From NCBI GenBank assembly GCA_965243775.1, contig CBDEWF010000043.1, positions 45,846-109,845 on the forward strand: 64,000 bases of DNA, read 5' to 3'. This document shows, in pieces, positions 44,056 to 52,109 of the stretch (position 1 is the first letter of the stretch; each line of letters starts with the position of its first letter). The notes beneath the pieces are model-generated. The model searched no databases. It worked only from the letters and a program-made list of their open reading frames with translations, and had not been told where the DNA came from. Both the position numbers and the translations under genes were made by a program. This DNA comes from Sansalvadorimonas sp965243775 (lineage in GTDB: Bacteria; Pseudomonadota; Gammaproteobacteria; Pseudomonadales; Endozoicomonadaceae).

Positions 44056-44220
44056 TAAGTACCCGGGCATATGGAATCGCATATTTCTGGCCAATAAACA
44101 GGTTGCTCAGCTGGGTTGCAGCGCAGGGAGCATAGCCCGCTATGTGACCGGAGCTGCGGCACGGCTGAGCGGCCTGGAGATTGAGTCAGAAATATATGAT
44201 TTCATGCGTCCGGGTACTTA
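44056..44220. mobile_element. 165-bp MITE with IS630-type inverted repeats
   Basis: The element has imperfect ~34-bp inverted repeats: left TAAGTACCCGGGCATATGG, right (reverse complement) TAAGTACCCGGACGCATGA. The first bases and the following ATATTTCTG match the ends of the IS630 element at 62048-63188 (AGTACTCAGACAAATGA). A central palindrome, CATAGCCCGCTATG, is present. It has no ORF. A broken copy lies at 39168-39268. The relationship to the resident IS630 suggests it is moved by that transposase. Confidence 0.78.
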
Positions 44221-44223
44221 AGC

Positions 44224-44350
44224 AGTGCAAAAATTGCAGCTTTCAAGGATGTTATCAAACGTATTGTGTACAGGGCTTGCGGCTATAACGACTTTGAATA
44301 TCTGTACCTAAAATCCAGCAGGAGGCTCAACTTCAATACGCCAATCTGAG
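44224..44350 (+). pseudogene. Remnant of an ISL3 transposase C-terminus
   Basis: Translation gives AKIAAFKDVIKRIVYRACGYNDFEYLYLK, matching the C-terminal SAKIEAFNGVIKRIVYKAC region of the intact ISL3 transposase at 47130-48332. After ACGACTTTGAATATCTGTACCT a single-base shift is needed to continue (KIQQEAQLQYANLRKSL). Only ~125 bases remain, so an older ISL3-related copy was lost here. Confidence 0.88.
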
Positions 44351-44357
44351 AAAGTCT

Positions 44358-45092
44358 CTATTTTTTAGTGTAACTGCATCTGGTACACATATTTATCTGA
44401 ACACACCCATTTTCAGACGCTGTATTTACTTCAGTAACAACATTACTTTCATTATTATGAAACAAGGTTATTCCCTGTCTTTCTTCTGATAAATCAATTT
44501 GAATAGAGTTATCTTCACCCGGTCCGGTATTAAGATAAAGCTTATCTCCATTTTGGTGGAGCTGAACGAAAGTTCCACTGCAGCCCGAAAAACCTGGCAT
44601 TTGACTCATTTGACTTACTTGGCCCATTTGCCCTATTTGACACACTTGACTTACTTGGCCCATTTGCCCTATTTGACACACTTGACTCATTTGCCCCATC
44701 TGACTTATGGATGAGCCATACCTATCAACCGTATATGGAACATATCGTCGATAATACCTTTGGCTTGAACTGCGTGAGTCTTTGCCAGAACTCCTTCCAG
44801 GTATAACCTCAGTACATTTATCGTGTTCTTTCTTATTGTATTCTGGAGTATGGATATAAGCCGTGTGTCCGCAATTCGGGCATTTATTACTGACTCCAAT
44901 GGAAGAGGCTAGACAAGATGCATGATATGAATGTCCACAACAAAGTTGTCGTATAGCTTCATCATTTTTTAATATGTTGTTGCATTTAGAACAATATTCC
45001 TGTGCAAATGCATATGAAATCGTGATGAATGAAGAAACAGCCAACAACTTCAACAAATTAGGGAGGATTGCTTTATACATGAGAAACTTCAT
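44358..45092 (-). CDS. Secreted RING-H2 finger protein (putative E3 ubiquitin-ligase effector)
   Basis: The 244-residue product begins with a signal peptide (about 1-30, LLKLLAVSSFITISYAFA). Right behind lies a RING-H2 finger with all eight ligands: Cys34-x2-Cys37-x14-Cys52-x-His54-x2-His57-x2-Cys60-x10-Cys71-x2-Cys74, in the typical context CCGHSYHASCL and NKCPNCG. In eukaryotes this finger binds E2 ubiquitin-conjugating enzymes. A basic linker leads to a Gln/Met/Val-rich repeat (about 128-165) with 12-residue units such as VSQVCQIGQMGQ. The last ~75 residues, rich in polar residues with CTRCSY at the end, are unassigned. Bacteria lack ubiquitin, so the target would be a host cell. The signal peptide suggests Sec export; how it would reach the host cytosol is not evident. 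It is followed by an IS982 upstream of its start. Confidence 0.85.
   Translation of the reverse strand: MKFLMYKAILPNLLKLLAVSSFITISYAFAQEYCSKCNNILKNDEAIRQLCCGHSYHASCLASSIGVSNKCPNCGHTAYIHTPEYNKKEHDKCTEVIPGRSSGKDSRSSSQRYYRRYVPYTVDRYGSSISQMGQMSQVCQIGQMGQVSQVCQIGQMGQVSQMSQMPGFSGCSGTFVQLHQNGDKLYLNTGPGEDNSIQIDLSEERQGITLFHNNESNVVTEVNTASENGCVQINMCTRCSYTKK
44610..44697 (-). repeat. 36-bp tandem repeat in the RING-finger gene
   Basis: Two perfect 36-base units (44610-44645, 44646-44681) and a partial third encode 12-residue VSQVCQIGQMGQ units. They stay in frame, so copy number can vary without breaking the gene. Confidence 0.88.
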
Positions 45093-45125
45093 ACTCCGTA
45101 CATCTTATCCGCCAAAGTATAGATA

Positions 45126-46130
45126 ACGCGATGTGTGACTTTTCTTTATTTTCTTTATAAGTTCTGATGAGGGACATGACCACTGTCTAATATCTATTTG
45201 CGATAACACACCAGACAGTGACGACCATGCCCCTCGAAGAGTTTATCATCAGTGTATTCTGCCTGATCGACGATTTGTACTTTTCAAATATTACCGAGCC
45301 TATCCGAAAGCGTGGAACTCCTCCTAGGCTTTCCGACAGTGAGGTTCTCACTATGGAAATTGTCGCTGAATGGCTTGGTATCCACGAAGACAAGGCAATA
45401 TGGAAGTACTTCCGTAGAGAATGGCTACACTTTTTTCCTTCCCTTCCTGATCGCTCACAGTTTGTGCGACAGGGAGCCAATCTCTGGAGAGTAAAGCAGC
45501 GTCTGCAAGCTGCTCTTTTGCAACTGCTCGGGGCTGATTGTTCCAGCCTCCACATTATTGATGGTTTTCCCATTGAGGTCTGCGTCAGAACACAGGCGAC
45601 CAGAAGCCGTTGTTTCAAAGGTGAGGCCTGGTTTGGGCACTGTGCATTAAAGAAGCGGGACTTTTTTGGTTTTCAGGGGCATCTCGTTGTCGATATGAGA
45701 GGGATTCCTTCAGGCTTCCAACTCACGGCAGCTAATGTTGATGAGCGAGATGCAGCCTATGATTTTTTAGACGATATTGCAGGGCTGCTTTTGGGTGATA
45801 AAGGATACATACGGCCTGAGCTGAAAAACGCTTGCAAAGCGGAAGGCATCGATTTGCAAACCCCGCTCCGGCGTAACATGAATGACGATCGCCCTAAATG
45901 GTTTGTCAGACTCATCATGCGTCTTCGCAGAAGAGTTGAGACAACCATAGGACAGTTGGTGAAATATTTTGATATTGAACATTGTGGGGGCCGGGATATG
46001 TGGCACCTGACCAGCCGTATGGGTCGTAAACTTCTTGCTTTCACTGTGGGGGCATATATGAATATTCAGGCCGGAAAGGAGCCAGCTCAGTTTGAGGGGC
46101 TAATTTCCGCCTAAAAGTCACACATGGCGT
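45126..46130 (+). mobile_element. IS982-family insertion sequence, complete
   Basis: The element is 1005 bp with 18-bp ends ACGCGATGTGTGACTTTT (left) and its near-perfect inverse (right, one difference). The 7-bp target duplication ATAGATA is present at 45119-45125 and 46131-46137. It carries one transposase gene and inserted just upstream of the RING-finger gene. Confidence 0.95.
45218..46114 (+). CDS. IS982-family transposase
   Basis: The 298-residue DDE transposase has LHIIDGFPIEVC (first Asp), LLLGDKGYIRPE (second Asp) and RVETTIGQLVKYF (Glu), which is the IS982 arrangement. The N-terminal DLYFSNITEPIRKRGTPPRLSDSEVLTM is typical of the family. The frame opens with a GTG at 45218, but the ATG at 45230 (MPLEEF) may be the true start. 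The frame is full length, so the element could be active. Confidence 0.94.
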   Translation: MTTMPLEEFIISVFCLIDDLYFSNITEPIRKRGTPPRLSDSEVLTMEIVAEWLGIHEDKAIWKYFRREWLHFFPSLPDRSQFVRQGANLWRVKQRLQAALLQLLGADCSSLHIIDGFPIEVCVRTQATRSRCFKGEAWFGHCALKKRDFFGFQGHLVVDMRGIPSGFQLTAANVDERDAAYDFLDDIAGLLLGDKGYIRPELKNACKAEGIDLQTPLRRNMNDDRPKWFVRLIMRLRRRVETTIGQLVKYFDIEHCGGRDMWHLTSRMGRKLLAFTVGAYMNIQAGKEPAQFEGLISA

Positions 46131-46230
46131 ATAGATACTAAAAACCATCAGTGGACTTCATTAGTTTATAATTGGCATTAGCGTACCAACCGGTGTGCGG
46201 CCAACACCCACGAGTAGTCTTTCACCACCA

Positions 46231-46410
46231 GATGTAATGAAAAAGCTGGTCCACATGACCATGGTGGTGGTCACCCATGAAATGGGTTTTGCCAAGGAAG
46301 TCGCTGACCGGGTCATGTTTATGGAGAGTGGGGAACTGGTGGTGGAAGATACACCGGAAGCCTTCTTCAATAACCTTGGGTCAGAGCGTCTTCGGCAGTT
46401 TTTGAGCTAG
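46231..46410 (+). pseudogene. Duplicated 3' fragment of the ABC ATPase gene at 50707
   Basis: The sequence reproduces the last ~60 codons of the polar amino-acid ATPase (MTMVVVTHEMGFAKEVAD, then MFMESGELVVEDTPEAFF) with a 6-base deletion and one change that makes an early TAG (LS followed by stop, where the original reads SQVL). It lacks the Walker motifs and is not functional. It is part of a ~312-bp direct duplication (46231-46542 and 51319-51636) that continues past both stop codons. Confidence 0.94.
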
Positions 46411-46543
46411 GTCCTGTAGTCAGTATTCTGTAGCACCTGCCAGCTTCTGCATTAGGTGTTTTGGCTGGCGGGTGACCTGTAAAAGCTGTTGCTCAACAGC
46501 CTCCAGGCAGACCTGTACGTTTATTGGTATCTGCTGCTGAAAG
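46411..46543 (+). repeat. Remainder of the ~312-bp direct duplication
   Basis: This stretch copies 51514-51636 with very few differences, including a part of the LysR fragment's 3' end. It ends exactly where the IS4-like remnant begins (46544). The two copies lie about 5.1 kb apart and flank the IS4/ISL3 block, the MITE and the transporter operon. Confidence 0.9.
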
Positions 46544-47107
46544 TTAAGAACGGATGCCGACCTGAAGTGGCTTTATAACGGACCATACCCAGGACAGGGG
46601 CGCCCAAAGATTTACGACGGCAAGGTGAATCTTGACAAAGACTTGAGTCGGTTTGAGCATGTAGGCCAGTTAGACACCGGAGAAGAAGTCTATACCTCCG
46701 TCGTTCATTCCAAGTGCCTGAAGCGCCAGATTCGGGTTGTGATGCTCAGGGTGCAGCGAAAAAACAAAATAGGCACAGCCCTGATTTACTCAACAGATAT
46801 TGAGCTGGACGCAATGAGTATCGTCAAATATTACAAAGCTCGCTTCCAAATTGAGTTTGTATTCCGGGATGCCAAACAATATACAGGCTTGATAGATTGC
46901 CAGTCATGTAATAAGCAAGCGATTCATACTCAGATTAATGCTTCATTCTCAGCCCTTAATCTGCTCAAACTGGCTGACCGGGAAGAAAAAGGTACGACAG
47001 GCAAAACGGTCATTTCAATTGCGAGCTGGAAGCGTCGCCTGTCCAACCAGCACCTGATGTGCAGAGTTTTCGAGAGGTTAGGATTGCCCATGAATGATAG
47101 AAAAGTC

Positions 47108-48433
47108 GGGGCTTTCTCAGGTTGGCAGATCATATCTGAGCCTCCTGCCGGATTTTCAGATACAGATATTCAAGGTCGTTATAGCCACAAGCCTTGTAGA
47201 CAATACGTTTGATCACACCGTTAAAGGCCTCAATTTTTGCACTGGTTATTCGGTGCTGACAGTATGACAGGAGTCCTTCTCTGGCCCGATCCAACCCTTT
47301 GGCAAACCGCCTGAGTTCGCCAATGCCTGTTTCTGTGGCCAGCTCGATCCACCTGTCGAGAAACTTACTGGCACAACCTTTGTAAGTGTACGTCCAGAGC
47401 TGCTTGAGCATATCCTTCAGGGTGTAGGCTTGGTACAGGTCTTCGTTCATAGCCAACAGTTCTTTCAGACAGCTTTCTCCCTTGGGGGTGAGGTTCTCAG
47501 GGTTCCTGAACAAATTGAAGCGCTGCCCCTTGATGAAAGGCTTATCATCAACTTCAGCCTGCCTCCATTCCCGACGACGGATTTTATCTATGACATCGTT
47601 GTAATTGGCAATAATGTGAAACTTGTCGTAAACGATATCGGCGTCAGGAAGGTGCTCCCTGACCGACGCTTTGTAGCTACCACCACGGTCTATACCCACA
47701 CATTCAATGCGAGACTTTTGTTCCGGAGTTAAGCGGCTGAGGAATTGGTCCAGGGTGACTTTTCGCTTGCCTTCACCAAGGAACAGGGTTTCGCCCGTAT
47801 CAGCATTCAGAACAACAGTCAGGTAATGGTGTCCTTTACCAATGGATTTCTCATCAATCAACAGGGCTCGTATGTTATCCAGGTCAGGGGCTGGCAGAGT
47901 TTTCATCAATATCTCTTTATCCCAGCGCCTGGCCGTATGATGCGAGATAGAGATGAATTCAGGAATCTTGTTGCAGGGCATATAGCGGCAGAGATGACTG
48001 ACATGTTGCTTCAGCCGTTCAGTAGCCTGCGCTTTGGGAGCCAACCCGGGAGGCGTGACTGTTTCAATGTGCCCACAGTGGGAACACCGTCCCTGGTAAA
48101 CAGTGAAGCATAATTGCACATCCAGAGTACCCAGCGGCAAGTCCAGCACGGTACGCTCATTCTCACGGATTTTACCCATTGGGTTCTGACACTGACTGCA
48201 TCTGAACTGCTGTATGCGACCATCCCTGCGCAGGGAAACTGTAGCCACAGATTCATCCCAATTAATATCAATGTGGTCGATTACCCAGCCGGGAAATGAG
48301 AACATAGGACGCAGTGAGGGCGTTGTAGACATGCCTGATCCTTCAGAAATGTTGATCCGTTCAAATCAACCTTTGCCTGAAGGCTATTTCTGTTTCAACC
48401 CCTCACTTTCATCTGCCAACCTGAGAAAGCCCC
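47108..48433 (-). mobile_element. ISL3-family insertion sequence, complete
   Basis: The 1326-bp element has perfect 22-bp inverted repeats beginning GGGGCTTTCTCAGGTTGG. The 8-bp target duplication GAAAAGTC lies at 47100-47107 and 48434-48441, the size expected for ISL3. It carries one intact transposase gene on the minus strand. Confidence 0.97.
47130..48332 (-). CDS. ISL3-family transposase
   Basis: The 400-residue protein starts with a zinc-binding region (FRCSQCQNPMG ... GRCSHCGHIE), then a helix-turn-helix (HHTARRWDKE), and a DDE core with LLIDEKSIGKGHHYLTVV, CVGIDRGGSYKASVREHLPDA and a C-terminal SAKIEAFNGVIKRIVYKACG containing the Glu. Full length and intact. Remnants of a relative lie at 44224-44350. 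Confidence 0.95.
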   Translation of the reverse strand: MSTTPSLRPMFSFPGWVIDHIDINWDESVATVSLRRDGRIQQFRCSQCQNPMGKIRENERTVLDLPLGTLDVQLCFTVYQGRCSHCGHIETVTPPGLAPKAQATERLKQHVSHLCRYMPCNKIPEFISISHHTARRWDKEILMKTLPAPDLDNIRALLIDEKSIGKGHHYLTVVLNADTGETLFLGEGKRKVTLDQFLSRLTPEQKSRIECVGIDRGGSYKASVREHLPDADIVYDKFHIIANYNDVIDKIRRREWRQAEVDDKPFIKGQRFNLFRNPENLTPKGESCLKELLAMNEDLYQAYTLKDMLKQLWTYTYKGCASKFLDRWIELATETGIGELRRFAKGLDRAREGLLSYCQHRITSAKIEAFNGVIKRIVYKACGYNDLEYLYLKIRQEAQI

Positions 48434-48514
48434 GAAAAGTCATGGGCGTATATCAGGAACTCAGCAACTATGGAACTATCGCAGCATGAAAGTGTCCAGA
48501 GTATTGGTTTAATA

Positions 48515-48639
48515 GGTAATGAGTCAAATGCGTTGATGACCCTTTACAACCTCGTCACTCCTGCGAAAGCAGGAGTCTACCAGCTTGAGATTCCTGCTTT
48601 CGCAGGAATGACGGACATCAACGCATTTCATACATGACC
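48515..48639. repeat. 125-bp palindromic MITE-like repeat, copy 2 (inverted)
   Basis: This is the reverse complement of 11140-11264 over 125 bases, with about one to three differences, including the two central palindromes and the terminal ATGCGTTGATG. It lies after the IS4 remnant and before the transporter operon. Confidence 0.92.
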
Positions 48640-48875
48640 GTTTAATAGAGATAGGAAAAGCATTTCTAATAAATAATAAGGGGGCAAAGCTGTCGTACAA
48701 ACGGGCATGAATCAGGTGGATTTTGATTAATATGCTCTTTACCACTTTCATGCTTTTTCGGTATATTGTCTCTGTCGTATAGCAATTTTCAGAGAATTAT
48801 TCTGTAAAAAATGCGTATTTTGCCGGAAATTTTCCGGATAAATATTCTTATAACAACAGTAGAGCAGTACCAAGA

Positions 48876-49664
48876 ATGAAGAAATTTATTATTGCCCTTT
48901 TGGCATCGTTCACCTTGATAGGCAACACTTTTGCCAGCAGCGCCCTTGATGAAATTGTGGAACGGGGAGTTCTTCGAGTCGGTTTCGATATCGGCTATCA
49001 ACCTTTCGAGATGGTTAACAAGAAAGGCGAGTACATCGGCTTTGATGTTGACTTGGCAAAACAGATGGCCAAGGCCATGGGTGTAAAAGTTGAATTTGTC
49101 AACACCGCCTGGGATGGAATTATCCCCGGTCTTCTGACCAAAAAATATGACATCATCATGGCCGGTATGACCGTCACCCCCAAGCGTAATCTGCGTGTTA
49201 ACTTTGCTGATCCTTACATTGTTGTTGGCCAGACCGTGGTACTGCGCAAGGATCTGGAAGGGGAAGTGAAACAACCCCGTGATCTGAATAATGAGAAGTA
49301 CAAGCTGGCGGTGCGCCTGGGAACCACCGGCCATGAAGCCGCCAAACGCTACTTCCCCAAGGCGCAGCTGTTCGAGTTTGAAACCCAGGATGATGCCAAA
49401 CTGGAAGTCATGAACGGCAAGCTCGACGCCTTTATTTATGACCTGCCCTATAACGCCATTTTTGCCGCACAAAATGAAGGCAAGGTAGGTTTCCTCAGCG
49501 AACCTTTCACTTACGAACCTCTGGCCTGGGCCGTACGTCGCGGTGACGCAGACTTCGTAAACTGGCTGAACAACTTCCTGCAGCAGGCCCGTGGTGATGG
49601 TACCTATGACCGTTTGTACGCCAAGTGGTTTGAGTCTGATCGCTGGTTGTCCACTTTAAAGTAA
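48876..49664 (+). CDS. Polar amino-acid ABC transporter, periplasmic substrate-binding protein
   Basis: This 262-residue protein has a signal peptide (MKKFIIALLASFTLIGNTFA) and the family-3 solute-binding fold: VERGVLRVGFDIGYQPFEMV, GFDVDLAKQMAKAMG, NTAWDGIIPGLLTKKYDIIM, GMTVTPKRNLRVNFADPY. These residues line the amino-acid pocket; the conserved Arg after TPKR contacts the carboxylate. The gene starts an operon with the permease and ATPase. Substrate type (polar or basic amino acid) is not settled. The upstream 235 bases contain the MITE-like repeat and should hold the promoter. Confidence 0.93.
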   Translation: MKKFIIALLASFTLIGNTFASSALDEIVERGVLRVGFDIGYQPFEMVNKKGEYIGFDVDLAKQMAKAMGVKVEFVNTAWDGIIPGLLTKKYDIIMAGMTVTPKRNLRVNFADPYIVVGQTVVLRKDLEGEVKQPRDLNNEKYKLAVRLGTTGHEAAKRYFPKAQLFEFETQDDAKLEVMNGKLDAFIYDLPYNAIFAAQNEGKVGFLSEPFTYEPLAWAVRRGDADFVNWLNNFLQQARGDGTYDRLYAKWFESDRWLSTLK

Positions 49665-49742
49665 TGCCGGACTGACTGGCCTTGTCTTGCTCCGGGGAGG
49701 GAGTGCTCCGGGGCAACAGTGATTTAACGCAGGAAGTAAAGC

Positions 49743-50723
49743 GTGCTGAATTTGAATGGTAGCCATGTCAAACAGATGGAGCGTCAGCCTAACAAGTTGC
49801 TGTGGCATGGTGTTTTTGCTCTGATCATTCTGGTGCTTGGCACCGCATTTTATAAATCCTCACAATCCATTGAGTACACTTGGCGCTGGGAGCGTATGCC
49901 CCAGTACCTGGTTTATGAAGAAGAGACTCACCAGACTGCTGAGTTTGATGGCTCTGTCTATAGCGAAGCTGATCAGCTGTACCTGGTGGATGACTTTGAT
50001 CCTGACAACAGAGTGCTGATTGCAAATCTGGATGAGATCACCGTTGTTGATGGCGATGTGATCTTTGAAGGAGACTCTGTTGGTTTTAACAAATCATGGG
50101 CACTGGGACCTATTCTTGATGGGGTATTAATTACCCTTGAACTTTCCCTTTATGGGGGCTGTCTTGCCCTTGTGCTGGGCACCTTGGCAGGGCTTGCCAG
50201 GATTTCCCCAAACCCTGCACTTAAGAACTTCTCCATTCTCTATGTTGAAGTGATTCGTGGTACGCCACTGCTGGTGCAGATATTTATTGTTTACTTTTTT
50301 ATTGGCACTGTTCTGAATCTGGATCGTTTCACCGCCGGAGTCATTGCCCTGGCAGTGTTCACAGGTGCCTACGTGGCTGAAATTGTCCGGGCTGGCATTG
50401 AGTCTATCCATGCCGGGCAGATGGAAGCGGGACGCAGTCTGGGTATGGGTTACGGCCAGACCATGCGCTATATCATTCTGCCCCAGGCTTTCAAGCGTGT
50501 TCTTCCGCCTCTGGCCGGCCAGTTTATCAACCTGATCAAGGACTCTTCCCTGGTCTCTGTTATTTCGATTACAGATTTGACCAAGGCCGGGCGGGAAGTG
50601 GTCAGCTCAACCTTCAGTCCGTTTGAAGTGTGGTTCTGTGTTGCCCTGCTGTACCTGGTTCTGACAGGGGTTCTCTCATACTTTGTGCGCAGACTGGAGC
50701 GTAGATATGCAAATGCTGGATAG
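49743..50723 (+). CDS. Polar amino-acid ABC transporter, permease
   Basis: This 326-residue inner-membrane protein carries the HisM-type permease domain (about 125-320) with the EAA loop AGQMEAGRSLGMGYGQTMRY near 230 (EAGRSLGMG core), and the characteristic IRGTPLLVQIFIVYF segment (VIRGTPLLVQ). A first transmembrane segment is separated from the core by a ~90-residue acidic periplasmic insert that is not in the usual HisM/HisQ proteins. The GTG at 49743 has AGGAAG at 8 bases; an ATG at 49776 is an alternative. It overlaps the ATPase gene by 17 bases. A single permease suggests a homodimer. Confidence 0.92.
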   Translation: MLNLNGSHVKQMERQPNKLLWHGVFALIILVLGTAFYKSSQSIEYTWRWERMPQYLVYEEETHQTAEFDGSVYSEADQLYLVDDFDPDNRVLIANLDEITVVDGDVIFEGDSVGFNKSWALGPILDGVLITLELSLYGGCLALVLGTLAGLARISPNPALKNFSILYVEVIRGTPLLVQIFIVYFFIGTVLNLDRFTAGVIALAVFTGAYVAEIVRAGIESIHAGQMEAGRSLGMGYGQTMRYIILPQAFKRVLPPLAGQFINLIKDSSLVSVISITDLTKAGREVVSSTFSPFEVWFCVALLYLVLTGVLSYFVRRLERRYANAG

Positions 50724-51513
50724 TAGTCCTGCCACTGTTGCTGAGTCTGTGGTTATTCCGGAAGAGTATGTGGATGTTAAGTCCACGCCGATTATTACCG
50801 CTACCGGTGTGGAAAAGATCTACCCGGGTGGTGTTCATGCCCTGAAAAATATCAATGTAGAGATCCTTGAAGGGGAGGTGGTTGTTATTGTTGGGCCGAG
50901 TGGTTCCGGCAAGTCAACATTTCTCCGTACTCTTAACCAGCTTGAAACCATTAATGATGGGGAGATTGTGGTTGATGGTATCTCTTTGACGACTCCGGGA
51001 GATGTGAACGCTTTGCGTGAAGAAGCGGGTATGGTGTTTCAGTCGTTTAACCTGTTTCCTCACCTCACGGTGATGGATAACATCTGTCTGGCGCCAATGA
51101 AGGTTCGTAATATTTCCCGGCAGGAAGCGGAAGACAGGGCCAGAACCCTGCTGCTGCAGGTAGGTATGCTGGAGAAGAAGGACAGTTATCCCTCACAGCT
51201 TTCCGGTGGTCAGCAGCAGCGGGTCGCTATTGCCCGTGCTCTGGCGATGAAACCGAAGATTATGCTGTTCGATGAGCCCACCAGTGCCCTTGATCCGGAA
51301 ATGGTAGGAGAAGTTCTGGATGTAATGAAAAAGCTGGTCCACCATGGCATGACCATGGTGGTGGTCACCCATGAAATGGGTTTTGCCAAGGAAGTCGCTG
51401 ACCGGGTCATGTTTATGGAGAGTGGGGAACTGGTGGTGGAAGATACACCGGAAGCCTTCTTCAATAACCCTGGGTCAGAGCGTCTTCGGCAGTTTTTGAG
51501 CCAGGTCCTGTAG
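50707..51513 (+). CDS. Polar amino-acid ABC transporter, ATP-binding protein
   Basis: This peripheral ATPase drives import. Walker A GPSGSGKSTFLRTLN, Q-loop MVFQSFNLFPHLTV, signature LSGGQQQRVAIARAL, Walker B KIMLFDEPTSALDPE and the switch His in VVVTHEMGFAKE are all intact. I chose the ATG at 50707 (GGAG 7 bases upstream), giving 268 residues; an N-terminal extension of about 35 residues precedes the fold. It overlaps the permease stop. The last ~60 codons are duplicated at 46231. It converges with the LysR fragment. Confidence 0.95.
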   Translation: MQMLDSSPATVAESVVIPEEYVDVKSTPIITATGVEKIYPGGVHALKNINVEILEGEVVVIVGPSGSGKSTFLRTLNQLETINDGEIVVDGISLTTPGDVNALREEAGMVFQSFNLFPHLTVMDNICLAPMKVRNISRQEAEDRARTLLLQVGMLEKKDSYPSQLSGGQQQRVAIARALAMKPKIMLFDEPTSALDPEMVGEVLDVMKKLVHHGMTMVVVTHEMGFAKEVADRVMFMESGELVVEDTPEAFFNNPGSERLRQFLSQVL

Positions 51514-51636
51514 TCAGTATTTTGTAGCACCTGCCAGCTTCTGCATTAGGTGTTTTGGCTGGCGGGTGACCTGTAAAAGCTGTTTCTCAACAGCCTCCAG
51601 GCAGACCTGTACGTTTATTGGTATCTGCTGCTGAAA
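51319..51636. repeat. Source copy of the ~312-318-bp direct duplication
   Basis: Nearly identical to 46231-46543 apart from a 6-base indel (CCATGG) and a few changes. It spans the ATPase gene's 3' end and the first part of the convergent LysR fragment. Confidence 0.92.
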
Positions 51637-52050
51637 AGGGTGCAGGGCATAGACTGGATTCTGAGATAGCTGGTAGTCTGGGAAGACAGGTTGCAGCGGG
51701 CTGTTCTTACTGCTCACCACAAAATCAGGAATAATACCGGCTCCAGCCCCAGACTGAATCAGTGTCAGGCAGGTATGAAAAGAGTCGACCCTGCATATAG
51801 TTCTGGCTTCATAGCGATGCGTTCCGCCTGAATTTCTGTTTTCCAGGTTGTGTGAAATCTCCTTTTCCTGCCAGTGGTTGGCGATATAACCGGAGTTGGA
51901 CCTTTTTCCGCTTTCGACTACCTGCCTGTTGCCGCACAGTACATCCCGGAAACTTCCAACTCTTCTCTGCTTCAGCGAGGCATCTTTTGAGGAGCCTACC
52001 CGAATCGCCAGATCTATACCGCTGTTCATAATATCAATGTGTGAATCGCA
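51514..52050 (-). pseudogene. LysR-family regulator, 5'-truncated
   Basis: The frame contains most of the LysR substrate-binding domain: IDIMNSGIDLAIRVGSS (the DLAIRxG region), the strand VGSFRDVLCGNR, and GAGAGIIPDFVV. The DNA-binding helix-turn-helix and the first part of the effector domain are missing; coding similarity stops near 52050, where unrelated sequence begins. The frame given starts at the internal ATG 52029. It cannot bind DNA and is not functional. Its intact version probably once regulated the adjacent ABC transporter or another neighbour. Confidence 0.82.
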
Positions 52051-52109
52051 ATTGGGTAGTGGGTCAAATGTGTGTTTTAGGGGGGATGTTGGTGGGTAGC
52101 CAATATGGG

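Larger units (their letters stand above)
46544..48489 (+). pseudogene. IS4-like transposase remnant interrupted by ISL3
   Basis: The frame starts at 46544 (LRTDADLKWLYNGPYPGQG) with no start codon of its own, so the N-terminus is missing. It has the YREK-type segment YYKARFQIEFVFRDAKQY typical of IS4/IS701-group DDE transposases. At 47107 it is cut by the ISL3 element. After removal of ISL3 and one copy of the 8-bp duplication, the reading continues to NDRKVMGVYQELSNYGTIAA and a stop at 48487-48489. The fragment was already truncated at its left end, where the duplicated ABC ATPase piece joins. Confidence 0.88.

Noticed and set aside
44610..44697. Repeats in the RING gene as a CRISPR array
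   Set aside because: The units are contiguous, in frame and have no spacers or cas genes.
45110..46140. A composite transposon formed by IS982 and ISL3
   Set aside because: Each has its own exact target duplication and they belong to different families, so they inserted independently.
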